A stretch of 64,000 bases of DNA, taken from Azotobacter chroococcum. GTDB lineage: Bacteria > Pseudomonadota > Gammaproteobacteria > Pseudomonadales > Pseudomonadaceae. The notes beneath the pieces were generated by a model, which had not been told where the DNA came from, did no database searches, and saw only the letters and a program-made list of their open reading frames with translations. This document shows, in pieces, positions 9,434 to 17,527 of the stretch (its first letter is position 1; each line of letters opens with the position of its first letter). The position numbers and the translations under genes were made by a program. Location: contig NZ_SMMU01000008.1 of NCBI RefSeq assembly GCF_004339665.1, forward strand, positions 99,806 through 163,805, read 5' to 3'.

Positions 9434-10957
9434 ATGCCACTCCCGATACGATGCCTCGTTTTAGAGGCTCCGGGTCAAGGCCACGCCACCGTGACACTGC
9501 ATAAATTTCTACCCGCCCTGCTGGTCAGCGCCGGCCTCACCCTGCTCATGCTGCCGCTGCAGGAGGCCATTGACCTTTCCAACACGGCGCTGCTCTATGT
9601 GCTGGTCGTCGTCGTCATCGGCAGCCACTACGGTCGCGGCCCGGCGATCGCCGCGGCCCTGCTGAGTTCCCTGCTCTACGCCCATGTCTTCGTTCCGCCG
9701 CTGTTCTCCCTGGCGATCACCGAGGTCCAGTATCTGCTGGCCGCGGTGGTCATGCTGGTGGTGGCCCTGCTGGTCGGGCACCTCACCGCCTCCCTGAAGA
9801 GCCAGGCCGAGCAGGTGCAGGCCCGGGAGACCCAGGCCCGCGCCCTCTACGACCTGGCCCGCCACCTGAGCGCCGCCCAGACGCCGACCGAGGTGGAGGA
9901 GATCGCCAGCCGCTTTCTCGGCACCGCGCTGCAGGCCACCCATACCCGCATCCTGCCGGAAAGCGCCCTGGCCGCGCCGCCGGCGCCGCTCACCACGCCC
10001 CTGCTGCAGTCGGCCCTCGCCGGCCGCCACCCCCTGCTCAGCGCCGGCGGCGATCCGCGCCATACGCTGGCCCTGATCCCGCTGATCGCCAGCGGCCCGC
10101 CGCATGTGCTGGCCTGCGAACTGCCGGCCGCCCAGGCGGGCAGCGATGCGACCCGCGAGCTGCTGGAAACCGCCTCATCGGTGCTGACGGTCGCCCTGGA
10201 GCGCACCCATTTTGCCGAGGTCGCCCGGGAAACCGAGCTGCGCCGCGCCGCCGAGTCCCTGCGCAGCTCCATCCTCTCCGCGCTGTCCCACGACCTGCGC
10301 ACCCCGCTGACGGTGATGGTCGGGCTGGCCGATGCCCTGGCCCTAGGCAAGGCCTCGCCGGAGCGGCAGAAAAGCATGCTCAATGCCCTGCGCAACCAGG
10401 CCCTGTCGATCAACCAGCTGGTCACCAACCTGCTCGACATGGCCCGCCTGCGCTCCGGCACCATTGAGCTGAACGAGGCCTGGCAGCCGATCGACGAGGT
10501 CATCGGCGCCACCCTGCAACAGGTCCGTACCCACTGGAAGGACCGCGAGGTCACCCTGGACATCCCCGCCGGCCTGCCGCCGCTGCGCTTCGATGCGGTG
10601 CTGGTGGAACGGGTGCTGTGGAACCTGCTGGAAAACGCCATCAAGTACTCGCCGGCCGATACCCCGGTGGAACTGGTGGTGCGCCGCTTCGGCGACTGGC
10701 TGGACGTGATGGTCTGCGACTGGGGGCCGGGCCTGCCGGCCGAGGGCGCCGAGGAACTGTTCGGCCTGTTCCGCCGCGGCCAGAGCGAATCGAGCATCCC
10801 CGGCGTCGGCCTCGGCCTGGCCATCGCCCGCAGCATCGCCGAGGCCCACGGCGGCCAGGTGCTGGCGGAAAACCGCATGGGCGGCGGCGCCTGCTTCCGC
10901 CTGCGTCTGCCGCTGGGCAGCGCGCCCACCCTGAGCGATTTGAAGGACGAACCATGA
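9434..10957 (+). CDS. Short KdpD-like sensor histidine kinase (lacks the N-terminal Kdp and Usp domains)
   Basis: The protein starts with a DUF4118 four-helix membrane domain (about residues 25-115), continues with a GAF-like linker, and ends with a histidine kinase core: SHDLRTPLT with the phospho-accepting His codon at 10289, NLLENAIKYSP (N box), DWGPGLP and GVGLGLAIA. It matches the C-terminal half of KdpD, but the roughly 400-residue cytoplasmic Kdp and Usp-like sensor part is absent, and the bases upstream do not encode a remnant. The start is uncertain: ATG 9434 lacks a ribosome site, and GTG 9491 is an alternative. It overlaps the KdpE-like gene by ATGA. kdpFABC is not nearby, so the signal and target may differ from potassium. 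Confidence 0.82.
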   Translation: MPLPIRCLVLEAPGQGHATVTLHKFLPALLVSAGLTLLMLPLQEAIDLSNTALLYVLVVVVIGSHYGRGPAIAAALLSSLLYAHVFVPPLFSLAITEVQYLLAAVVMLVVALLVGHLTASLKSQAEQVQARETQARALYDLARHLSAAQTPTEVEEIASRFLGTALQATHTRILPESALAAPPAPLTTPLLQSALAGRHPLLSAGGDPRHTLALIPLIASGPPHVLACELPAAQAGSDATRELLETASSVLTVALERTHFAEVARETELRRAAESLRSSILSALSHDLRTPLTVMVGLADALALGKASPERQKSMLNALRNQALSINQLVTNLLDMARLRSGTIELNEAWQPIDEVIGATLQQVRTHWKDREVTLDIPAGLPPLRFDAVLVERVLWNLLENAIKYSPADTPVELVVRRFGDWLDVMVCDWGPGLPAEGAEELFGLFRRGQSESSIPGVGLGLAIARSIAEAHGGQVLAENRMGGGACFRLRLPLGSAPTLSDLKDEP

Positions 10958-11646
10958 GCGAAACCCAGACCATCCTCTTGGTGGAGGACGACCCGCAGAT
11001 CCGCGAACTGGTAGCCGCCACCCTGGAAGGCGAAGGCTACTCCATCATCGAGGCGGGCACCGCCGCCCAGGGTGCGGTGGAGGCCGGCGCCTGCAAGCCG
11101 GACCTGCTCATCCTCGACCTGGGCCTGCCGGACCGCAACGGCATCAACTTCATCCGCGATTACCGGATCTGGTCCGCGGTCCCTATTCTGGTCCTCTCCG
11201 CCCGCTCTCAGGAAATCAGCAAGGTCACCGCCCTGGATGCCGGCGCCGACGACTACCTGACCAAGCCCTTCGGGGTTTCCGAGCTGCTGGCGCGGGTGCG
11301 TGCCCTGCTGCGGCGCAGCCCTTCGGAGGAGCGGGAGCAGCTGGAGCCAATCATCGAATTCGGCGACTGCCGGATCGACTGCGTGCACCGCGCCGTCACC
11401 CGCGCCGGCGAGCCCCTGCACCTGACCGACATCCAGTACCGCCTGCTGATCCTGCTGGCCTCCAACCCCGGTCGGGTGCTCACCCACCGCCAGTTGCTGC
11501 TGCAGATCTGGGGCAGCCATGCGGTGGAGAACAACCAGTACCTGCGGATCTACGTGGGCCACCTGCGGCAGAAGATCGAGCGCATCCCCGCCCAGCCGCA
11601 GCACATCATCACCGAGATCGGCGTCGGCTACCGCTTCCAGCCCTGA
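10954..11646 (+). CDS. KdpE-like OmpR-family response regulator
   Basis: This 230-residue protein has a receiver domain (acidic EDD at 11-13, phospho-acceptor Asp55 in ILDLGLPD, Lys in YLTKPFG near 104) and a C-terminal winged-helix domain (TDIQYRLLILLA, then GSHAVENNQYLRIYVGHLR) typical of KdpE. It is translated with the preceding kinase through ATGA and is its evident partner. Its regulon is unknown because the potassium pump genes are not in the window. The neighbouring TerC gene is one possible target. Confidence 0.88.
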   Translation: MSETQTILLVEDDPQIRELVAATLEGEGYSIIEAGTAAQGAVEAGACKPDLLILDLGLPDRNGINFIRDYRIWSAVPILVLSARSQEISKVTALDAGADDYLTKPFGVSELLARVRALLRRSPSEEREQLEPIIEFGDCRIDCVHRAVTRAGEPLHLTDIQYRLLILLASNPGRVLTHRQLLLQIWGSHAVENNQYLRIYVGHLRQKIERIPAQPQHIITEIGVGYRFQP

Positions 11647-11675
11647 GGCCGACCGGTGGACGCCCCCGTTCGAGA

Positions 11676-11703
11676 CCTTGAAAAGGCTTCCTTGAAAAGG
11701 CTT
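11676..11703. repeat. Perfect 14-base tandem duplication upstream of the TerC gene
   Basis: CCTTGAAAAGGCTT occurs twice in a row (11676-11689 and 11690-11703). Each copy holds a small inverted repeat (CCTT...AAGG). It lies 30 bases after the response regulator stop and about 130 bases before the TerC start, so it could be a double operator or a recent slip duplication. Confidence 0.6.
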
Positions 11704-11833
11704 GCAACGGCTTCGTGCTTGAGACCCCCGTGCAGGATCACTAGGCTGAAGATGTGACGCCGGGCCCCTCTGACGGTCATTGCCGCCATGTCGGAGTCAC
11801 AGTTCATTCAACTTCGACTGCAAGGAGGGGCTC

Positions 11834-12838
11834 ATGGACGCTTTCATGGCGTTTGCCTCGACCACCTTTCTCGGCACATCCACCTGGTTTTGGCTGCTGT
11901 TCATCGGCATCGTCATCGCGCTGCTGGTCTTCGACCTCGGCGTGCTGCACCGCGACCATCACGAAATCGGCGTCAAGGAAAGCCTGCTGCTGTCCGCCGG
12001 CTACATTAGCGCCGGCCTGCTGTTCGGCCTGCTGGTCTGGCTCTGGAAGGGAGCGGATGCGGGCCTCGACTACTACACCGGCTTCCTGATCGAGAAGTCG
12101 CTGTCGATGGACAACGTGTTCGTCATGGCGATGATCTTCGGCTACCTGGCGATTCCCCGCAAATACCAGCACGAGGTGCTGTTCTGGGGCATCCTCGGGG
12201 TGATCGTGCTGCGCGCGCTGATGATCGGCCTGGGCGCCGCGCTGATCGCCGAGTTCCACTGGATCCTCTACGTGTTCGGCCTGTTCCTGCTGCTGACCGG
12301 CCTGCGGATGCTGTTCGCCCGGGTCGACGACGAGCAGAACATGGAAAACAACAAGTTCGCCCAGTTCCTGCGCCGCCACCTGCGGGTAACCGACCGGCTG
12401 CACGAGGGGCGCTTCATCGTCCGCCAGCCCAACGCCCACGGCCACAACGTGCTCTGGGCCACCCCGCTGCTGCTGGCACTGATCCTGATCGAATGCGCCG
12501 ACGTGGTCTTCGCGGTGGACAGCGTACCGGCGATCTTCGCCATCACCCTCGACCCCTTCATCGTCTACACCTCGAACATCTTCGCCGTGCTCGGTCTGCG
12601 CGCGCTGTACTTCGCCCTGGCGGCGCTGATCCACCGCTTCGCCTACCTGAAGTACGCCCTGGCCTTGGTGCTGGTGTTCATCGGCGGCAAGATCTTCCTG
12701 GTCAACCTTATCGGCAAGATCCCCTCCGGCATCTCGCTCGGCGTGACCTTCGGCCTGCTGCTCGGCGGTGTCCTGTTCTCCCTGTGGAAGACCCGCAACC
12801 AGCCGGCGCTCGAGGAATCCGGCAAGCCGCTCCACTGA
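11834..12838 (+). CDS. TerC-family integral membrane protein (Alx/TerC)
   Basis: From the ATG at 11834, preceded by AAGGAGGGG, the protein has 334 residues and about nine membrane helices. Family signatures are the acidic intramembrane motifs EKSLSMDNVFVMA (about 86-98) and ECADVVFAVDSVPAIFAI (about 220-237). TerC/Alx proteins export Mn2+ or act in tellurite and pH stress. Other TerC genes often follow a manganese-sensing yybP-ykoY riboswitch, but none was recognised in the 187-base leader. It ends at a strong hairpin. Confidence 0.88.
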   Translation: MDAFMAFASTTFLGTSTWFWLLFIGIVIALLVFDLGVLHRDHHEIGVKESLLLSAGYISAGLLFGLLVWLWKGADAGLDYYTGFLIEKSLSMDNVFVMAMIFGYLAIPRKYQHEVLFWGILGVIVLRALMIGLGAALIAEFHWILYVFGLFLLLTGLRMLFARVDDEQNMENNKFAQFLRRHLRVTDRLHEGRFIVRQPNAHGHNVLWATPLLLALILIECADVVFAVDSVPAIFAITLDPFIVYTSNIFAVLGLRALYFALAALIHRFAYLKYALALVLVFIGGKIFLVNLIGKIPSGISLGVTFGLLLGGVLFSLWKTRNQPALEESGKPLH

Positions 12839-12844
12839 GGACTC

Positions 12845-12883
12845 GGCCGGCAGGGGCGCTCGAACCGGGCGCCCCTGCCGGCC
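12845..12883. terminator. Hairpin between the convergent TerC and ferritin-like genes
   Basis: A perfect 15-bp stem (12845-12859 with 12869-12883; GGCCGGCAGGGGCGC and its complement) with a 9-base loop fills the gap between two genes that read toward each other. There is no T run on either side, so it may work as an RNA-stabilising end or a T-less terminator. Confidence 0.65.
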
Positions 12884-12898
12884 GCCTCCAAGGCCTTA

Positions 12899-13357
12899 TC
12901 ACCGTCTGGCCGGGCGCTCCCGCCAGGCTTCCAGCTGCGCCACGTGCTCGCCCTCCTCCTCGGCGAAGGCCTCGGCCATGCGCTTCACCTCCGGGTCCTG
13001 GGCGGTCTCGGCGATACTCCGGTAGTAGTCATAGCTGCGCCGCTCGCCGTCCAGGGCCAGGGCCAGGGCGCCGGGCACGTCCATGAAGCCGTCCACACCG
13101 GCCCAGGTCGCGGCTTCCGGGCTGGTGCCTTCGGGCCAGTCATAGGCTTCGGGAGCCAGCTTCGGCAGGTCGTGGAAACCGCCGCGCTGCATGGCCTCCT
13201 TCAGGTGCAGACGGGAGTAGTGCGCCATCTGCCGGAAGAACTCGGCCACCTCCATGCTGCCGAGGCTCTGCATCGCCTCGGCCAGCTCCTCGTAGCGGCG
13301 CGCCGACTCCTTCTCCAACTGGATGGCATGGGCCAGGAAACGCTGGATATCGTCCAT
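12899..13357 (-). CDS. Ferritin-like di-iron protein coupled to fixX
   Basis: The 152-residue protein is an all-helical ferritin/rubrerythrin-like fold with candidate iron ligands in four helices: LEKES near 17-20, EVAEFF...HYSRLH near 38-53, DGERRSYDYY near 105-114, and EEEGEHV near 136-142. The rubrerythrin rubredoxin domain is missing. The start at 13357 rather than 13363 puts GAGG at good distance. It begins 9 bases after the fixX stop, so it is probably the last gene of the fix operon. A close paralogue lies at 25509-25976. Possible jobs are oxygen or peroxide removal, or iron handling for the electron-bifurcating complex; neither is shown by sequence. Confidence 0.8.
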   Translation of the reverse strand: MDDIQRFLAHAIQLEKESARRYEELAEAMQSLGSMEVAEFFRQMAHYSRLHLKEAMQRGGFHDLPKLAPEAYDWPEGTSPEAATWAGVDGFMDVPGALALALDGERRSYDYYRSIAETAQDPEVKRMAEAFAEEEGEHVAQLEAWRERPARR

Positions 13358-13366
13358 GCCCATCCC

Positions 13367-13651
13367 TCAACCGAACTTGAACAGGATGCCGAACCCGCCC
13401 CGCGGCCATTCCCAGGCCACGTTGCGGTGTTCGTCGCAGATGATCCGGCAGGTGCCGCACTCCAGGCAGCCGTCGGTGGCCAGCGCCACCGTGCCGTCGG
13501 CCTCGCGGCTGTAGCAGCCGGCGGGGCAGCAGACGGTGCATTGCTGGTTGCGGCACTTGGCGCAGACCGCGGCATCCTTGATCTGGATGTGCGGACGGTC
13601 GGCGTCGACCCGGTAGCGGTCCTGGAACAGTTTCTCTTCGATCTTCGACAT
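13367..13651 (-). CDS. fixX: FixX, ferredoxin-like subunit of the FixABCX complex
   Basis: This 94-residue protein carries a ferredoxin-like set of cysteines: CAKCRNQQCTVCC then CLECGTCRIIC, enough for 4Fe-4S binding. FixX serves with FixC as the quinone-reducing branch of the flavin-based bifurcating complex that gives low-potential electrons to nitrogenase. The start at 13651 (MSKIEEKLF) fits the family; a longer frame adds 15 Ser/Pro-rich residues. It lies 10 bases after the fixC stop. Confidence 0.93.
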   Translation of the reverse strand: MSKIEEKLFQDRYRVDADRPHIQIKDAAVCAKCRNQQCTVCCPAGCYSREADGTVALATDGCLECGTCRIICDEHRNVAWEWPRGGFGILFKFG

Positions 13652-13661
13652 GCTCTTCTCC

Positions 13662-14960
13662 TTACTCGACGGCGCGCCAGAACTTGAAGGCGTCACCGAT
13701 CAGCCCGAACAGCGAGCGGGACTCGACGAAGCTCTTCCTGATTTCCTTCTCCTTGCTCTTCTTGTCCACCCCGTCCACGCGGATCAGGGTCTGCGCAGCC
13801 TTGGAGAGCAGGTCCGGATAGGTGGTGAAGAACTGCTTGTTCTTGTGGAAGATCTCCGGCATGCGCCGGTACTTCTTCAGGTCCTTCATGACGAAGCTGT
13901 CGTCCAGCTTCTGCTTGTAGCCGGCCAGGTTGGCGGCGCTGAACGGCTTGCCCGCGACCTTCAGCTCGATCAGGGTCTGCGCCGCCAGCATGCCGGTGGT
14001 CATCGCCAGGTTGGAGCCTTCGCGGTGGAGGCCGTTGACGAACTGCCCGGCGTCGCCGGCGATCATCCAGCCCTCGCCGTAGACCTGGGGGATGGCGTGG
14101 TAGCCGCCCTCGGGAATCAGGTGCGCGGCGTATTCCTTCATTTCGCTGCCGGCAATCAGCGGCGCGATGGAGGGATGGGCCTTCATCCGGTCGAGCAGCT
14201 CGTAGGGGGTGACCTTCTGCTCCTTGAAGTCGGAGAGCATGCAACCGACGCCCAGGGTGATCGACTCCTTGTTGGTGTAGAGAAAACCCGTGCCCATCAT
14301 GCCGGCGCTGATCTTGCCGGCCATCTCGATGACCACGCCTTCCTCTTCGCCGATGTTGAAGCGCGCCTCGATGGTTTCCTGGGGCAGGAAGTGGATCTCC
14401 TTCACCGCCAGGGCCACGTTCTCGGGCTTGATCTCCGGCTGGAAGCCGGCCTTCACCGCCAGGCGCGAGTTCGCCCCGTCGGCGAGGATCACCGCATCGG
14501 CACGGATCTCGCCGCCCTTGCGGTCGGTGCGCACACCCACCACCTTGCCGCCCTCGATCAGCAGGTCGGTCACCGTGGTTTCGCAGATGGTCAGCACCCC
14601 GGCCTCGCGGGCCTTCTTGTTGAACCACTGGTCGAAATGCACGCGGATGATGGTGTAGCGGTTGTACGGCGGCTTGTTGAAGTCCTCCGAACGGTAGTGC
14701 GTACCCATGTAGGAGGCGTCGTCCATCACCCAGACGCGCTGCTCGATCAGGTGGCGCTCCAGGGGCGCATCGTCGCGGAAGTCGGGGATGATCTTCTCGA
14801 TGGCGTCGGCATAGAGGATGGCGCCCTGCACGTTCTTCGAGCCAGGCGTTTCGCCCCGCTCGATCTGCAGCACCTTGAGCCCGCCCTTGGCCAGGGTGTA
14901 GGCGGCCGCGTTGCCGGCCATGCCGGCGCCGACCACGATCACGTCGAATTTTTCAGCCAT
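13662..14960 (-). CDS. fixC: FixC, ETF:quinone oxidoreductase-like flavoprotein
   Basis: The 432-residue protein begins with a dinucleotide-binding fold ([15 protein letters not shown], residues 8-22), then GSKNVQGA, and a second FAD contact [21 protein letters not shown] (about 295-315). It resembles the flavin domain of ETF:ubiquinone oxidoreductase, with the iron-sulphur part supplied by FixX. It takes electrons from the FixAB flavoprotein and reduces quinone, the downhill branch of bifurcation. Gaps to fixB and fixX are 12 and 10 bases. Confidence 0.95.
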   Translation of the reverse strand: MAEKFDVIVVGAGMAGNAAAYTLAKGGLKVLQIERGETPGSKNVQGAILYADAIEKIIPDFRDDAPLERHLIEQRVWVMDDASYMGTHYRSEDFNKPPYNRYTIIRVHFDQWFNKKAREAGVLTICETTVTDLLIEGGKVVGVRTDRKGGEIRADAVILADGANSRLAVKAGFQPEIKPENVALAVKEIHFLPQETIEARFNIGEEEGVVIEMAGKISAGMMGTGFLYTNKESITLGVGCMLSDFKEQKVTPYELLDRMKAHPSIAPLIAGSEMKEYAAHLIPEGGYHAIPQVYGEGWMIAGDAGQFVNGLHREGSNLAMTTGMLAAQTLIELKVAGKPFSAANLAGYKQKLDDSFVMKDLKKYRRMPEIFHKNKQFFTTYPDLLSKAAQTLIRVDGVDKKSKEKEIRKSFVESRSLFGLIGDAFKFWRAVE

Positions 14961-14972
14961 GGTGTTCTCCTG

Positions 14973-16055
14973 TCAGCCGGTCTTTTTCGCCTGGGCCAGA
15001 TGAGTCTTGAAGGCTTCGGTCAGCGCCGGGAGGATGGTCGTGGCGTTGCCGACCAGGCCGTAGTGGGCGAAGTCGAAGATGGGTGCGTTCGGATCGCTGT
15101 TGATGGCGATGATCAGGTCCGCGCCGTCCATGCCCACCCGGTGCTGGATGGCGCCGGAGATGCCGGCGGCGATGTACAGCTTGGGCCGCACGGTCTTGCC
15201 GGATTGTCCGACCTGGCGGTCCAGCTCGGCCCAGCCGGCCTGGACCACCGGACGCGAGGCGCCCACTTCGGCGCCGAGCACCCTGGCCAGGTCCCAGACA
15301 TGGCGGAAGTTCTCCTGGTTCTTCAGGCCGCGGCCGCCGGCGACAATGATGTCGGCGAACGGCAGGTTGGGCTTGTCGCGGGTATCGTCGGGGATGAACT
15401 CCAGCACCTTGGTGATGATCGAGGTTTCGATCATCGAGAACGGCACCTCGACGATCTCGCCGCGGCGGCTGGCGTCGGGCTCCGGCATGGCCATCACCCG
15501 CGGGCGCACGGTGGCCATCTGCGGCCGGTGGCGCTGGGTCATGATGGTGCAGAGCAGCGAGCCGCCGAAGGTCGGACGGGTGGACGCCAGGTTGCGCGTC
15601 TCGGTGTCGATGAGCAGCTCGGTGCAGTCGGCCACCAGGCCGGTACCCAGGGTGGTGGCCACCGAGCCGGCCAGATCGCGGCCCAGGGTGGTGGCGCCGA
15701 GCATGAGGATTTCCGGCTGGTAGCCGTTCACCAGGTCGGTGAGCGCCTTGGTGTAGGGCTCGTTGCGATAATCCTGGAGCACCTCGTCCTGGAGCAGGTA
15801 GCACTTGTCGGCGCCGAAGTGGAAGGCCTCGGCGCAAATGCTCTTGCCGCGCTCGCCGGGGCCGCAGATGACCACCCCGCAGAGCTCCACGCCCAGCGCG
15901 TTGGCCAGCTTGCGGCCTTCGCCCAGGAGTTCCCAGGACACCGGATGCACCTCGCCGCGCTCGCTCTCGATGCAGACCCAGACGTGACGGTAATCGACGA
16001 AGCGGGGGTCCAGCTCGACCTTCTTTTTCGCCGGCTTTTTCGGTTGTTCGCTCAT
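14973..16055 (-). CDS. fixB: FixB, electron-transfer flavoprotein alpha subunit
   Basis: The 360-residue protein has an N-terminal Lys-rich lead, an ETF domain (about 20-210), and the C-terminal FAD-binding ETF alpha domain with [29 protein letters not shown] and [15 protein letters not shown], the standard signature. With FixA it forms the flavoprotein that oxidises NADH and splits the electrons between quinone and ferredoxin or flavodoxin. It lies between fixA and fixC with gaps of 10 and 12 bases. Confidence 0.95.
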   Translation of the reverse strand: MSEQPKKPAKKKVELDPRFVDYRHVWVCIESERGEVHPVSWELLGEGRKLANALGVELCGVVICGPGERGKSICAEAFHFGADKCYLLQDEVLQDYRNEPYTKALTDLVNGYQPEILMLGATTLGRDLAGSVATTLGTGLVADCTELLIDTETRNLASTRPTFGGSLLCTIMTQRHRPQMATVRPRVMAMPEPDASRRGEIVEVPFSMIETSIITKVLEFIPDDTRDKPNLPFADIIVAGGRGLKNQENFRHVWDLARVLGAEVGASRPVVQAGWAELDRQVGQSGKTVRPKLYIAAGISGAIQHRVGMDGADLIIAINSDPNAPIFDFAHYGLVGNATTILPALTEAFKTHLAQAKKTG

Positions 16056-16065
16056 TTCGTTGTCC

Positions 16066-16911
16066 TCATACCGCCCGCTTGGCGATTTCCTGCTCCAGCT
16101 TGGGATGCTGGGTGAACAGCCTGCTCAGCAGGGCCACGGCCAGCCCTTGCGGGTCGCCGTCGCTGCCCTCGATGATTTCGGCCCGCTTGCTGCGCGGCTT
16201 GGGCGCGAAGACCTTGCTGACCACCGTCGGGCTGCCCTTGAGGCCGACCATTTCCACGGCGTCGATGCCGGCAGCCGCACGGTCCCAGACCTTGAGGTCG
16301 TGGCGGGCGGCGCGGAACAGATCCTCGAGATCGCCGAAGCGCATCTCGTTGGTACCCTCGAGCATGGTGATCAGGCAGGGCGTGGCGGTCCTGAGCAGCT
16401 GCACGCCGCCCTCGGCGCGGCGCTCCACCTGGATCTCGCGCTTTTCCACGTCCAGGTCGACGATCCGCGACACGTAGGTGAGCAGCTGGCAGTCCAGGCG
16501 CTTGGCGATGCCCGGCCCGACCTGAGCGGTGTCGCCGTCGATGGTCTGCTTGCCGGTGAAGATCAGGTCGACCGGCCGCGTTTCCATGATCTTGCGGAGG
16601 GTGGCGGTCAGCGCGTAGGACGTGGCGAGGGTGTCGGAGCCGGCGAAGGCCCGGTCCGAGACCAGGATGGCGTCGTCGGCACCGAACGAGAGGCATTTGC
16701 GCAAGGCGGCCTCGGCCATGGGCGGGCCCATGGTGATCACGGTGACCGTACCGCCGAACTGGTCCTTGAGGCGCAGCGCCTCTTCCAGGGCGAACAGGTC
16801 GTAGGGGTTGATGATCGCCGGGACACCCTGGCGCATGATGGTGTTGGTGACCGGGTGCACCCGGATCTGGGCCGAGTCCGGCACCTGCTTGATACAGACG
16901 ACGCTATGCAT
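16066..16911 (-). CDS. fixA: FixA, electron-transfer flavoprotein beta subunit
   Basis: This 281-residue ETF beta protein shows CIKQVPDS at the start, [16 protein letters not shown], and [20 protein letters not shown] (about 120-139), which helps bind the bifurcating flavin in FixAB/EtfAB. It pairs with FixB. It follows the ferredoxin gene by 27 bases in the same minus-strand operon, downstream of a sigma-54 promoter. In Azotobacter the FixABCX complex supplies electrons to nitrogenase. Confidence 0.95.
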   Translation of the reverse strand: MHSVVCIKQVPDSAQIRVHPVTNTIMRQGVPAIINPYDLFALEEALRLKDQFGGTVTVITMGPPMAEAALRKCLSFGADDAILVSDRAFAGSDTLATSYALTATLRKIMETRPVDLIFTGKQTIDGDTAQVGPGIAKRLDCQLLTYVSRIVDLDVEKREIQVERRAEGGVQLLRTATPCLITMLEGTNEMRFGDLEDLFRAARHDLKVWDRAAAGIDAVEMVGLKGSPTVVSKVFAPKPRSKRAEIIEGSDGDPQGLAVALLSRLFTQHPKLEQEIAKRAV

Positions 16912-16938
16912 GCGTGGCGCTCCGAAGAGTGAGACGAA

Positions 16939-17157
16939 TCAGACGGCCTGATAGCGCGGAACGCTCTTGTCGATGCGGATGCAGTCGACCGGGCAGTTCG
17001 ACACGCACTGGGCTTCGTCGTGATCGCCCACGCACTCGGTGCACAGTTCGGTCTTGATGGCGTAGACGCCGTTCTTTTCATGGATGGCGTCGTTCGGGCA
17101 CTCGGATTCGCAGGCCGCGCAGGCGGTGCATTCGGAACCGTTGATCTTGTAAGGCAT
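16939..17157 (-). CDS. 2[4Fe-4S] ferredoxin leading the fix operon
   Basis: The 72-residue protein has two cluster motifs, [12 protein letters not shown] and [18 protein letters not shown], the second with the longer insert known from FdxN-like and Allochromatium-type ferredoxins. AGGAGAG precedes the ATG. As the first gene behind the sigma-54 promoter it is the natural low-potential acceptor of FixABCX electrons, or their donor to nitrogenase. The Azotobacter fix operon is described with such a leading ferredoxin gene. Confidence 0.92.
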   Translation of the reverse strand: MPYKINGSECTACAACESECPNDAIHEKNGVYAIKTELCTECVGDHDEAQCVSNCPVDCIRIDKSVPRYQAV

Positions 17158-17203
17158 GGGAAACTCTCCTGACGAGTATCGGCTAATGGGCTAACAGTGA
17201 AAT

Positions 17204-17219
17204 TGCAACTGCCATGCCA
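17204..17219 (-). promoter_or_regulatory. Sigma-54 (-24/-12) promoter of the ferredoxin-fixABCX operon
   Basis: On the minus strand the sequence reads TGGCATGGCAGTTGCA, which keeps the invariant GG and GC ten bases apart and matches TGGCAC-N5-TTGC in all but one position. It lies about 47 bases before the ferredoxin ATG, leaving a leader of roughly 35 bases. Sigma-54 promoters need an enhancer-binding activator such as NifA. Confidence 0.85.
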
Positions 17220-17268
17220 CGCCGATTTCGCAGGATTTATATATAAAAACTATATAAAATTTCTTATA

Positions 17269-17281
17269 AATCAATAATTTG
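17269..17281 (+). promoter_or_regulatory. Integration host factor (IHF) site upstream of the fix promoter
   Basis: AATCAATAATTTG matches the IHF consensus WATCAANNNNTTR at every fixed position and sits in an AT-rich tract (about 17230-17290), 50-65 bases upstream of the -24 element. This is the usual place for IHF bending between a sigma-54 promoter and its activator site. A perfect NifA site (TGT-N10-ACA) was not found up to 17470. Confidence 0.65.
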
Positions 17282-17473
17282 AAATTTGTAGTCTTTATGC
17301 ACGAAGAACCCGTCGCCTGTTTTTTTCGGTTGCCTTTAACGCAAATAAAGATGCCCCCCGGAAACAGGCCGATAAATCGGGATACATAAACAAGCACGGA
17401 AAGTGACACGCAACTTCCAGTCAATCCGTTAAGGTGTCGCCAAACTTATCTATTGCCTGTTCAAGGAGTCCGC

Positions 17474-17527
17474 ATGCTCGGCCATTTCCCCGTCGCTGCC
17501 GGAAAGGGGCGCCTCCATGCCGCATAG
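17474..17527 (+). CDS. Possible 17-residue leader ORF overlapping the antiporter start
   Basis: An ATG at 17474 has AAGGAG 5 bases upstream, the best ribosome site in this region, and opens a 17-codon frame ending at TAG 17525-17527. The antiporter ATG at 17517 lies inside it in another frame and has no good ribosome site of its own. Translation of the short frame could bring ribosomes to the antiporter start. The peptide resembles nothing known. Confidence 0.35.
   Translation: MLGHFPVAAGKGRLHAA

Noticed and set aside
11647..11833. yybP-ykoY manganese riboswitch before the TerC gene
   Set aside because: The conserved loop sequences of that riboswitch were not recognised in the leader; only a tandem repeat is present.
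17282..17470. NifA upstream activator site TGT-N10-ACA for the fix promoter
   Set aside because: Each TGT and ACA in the stretch was checked; none has the ten-base spacing.
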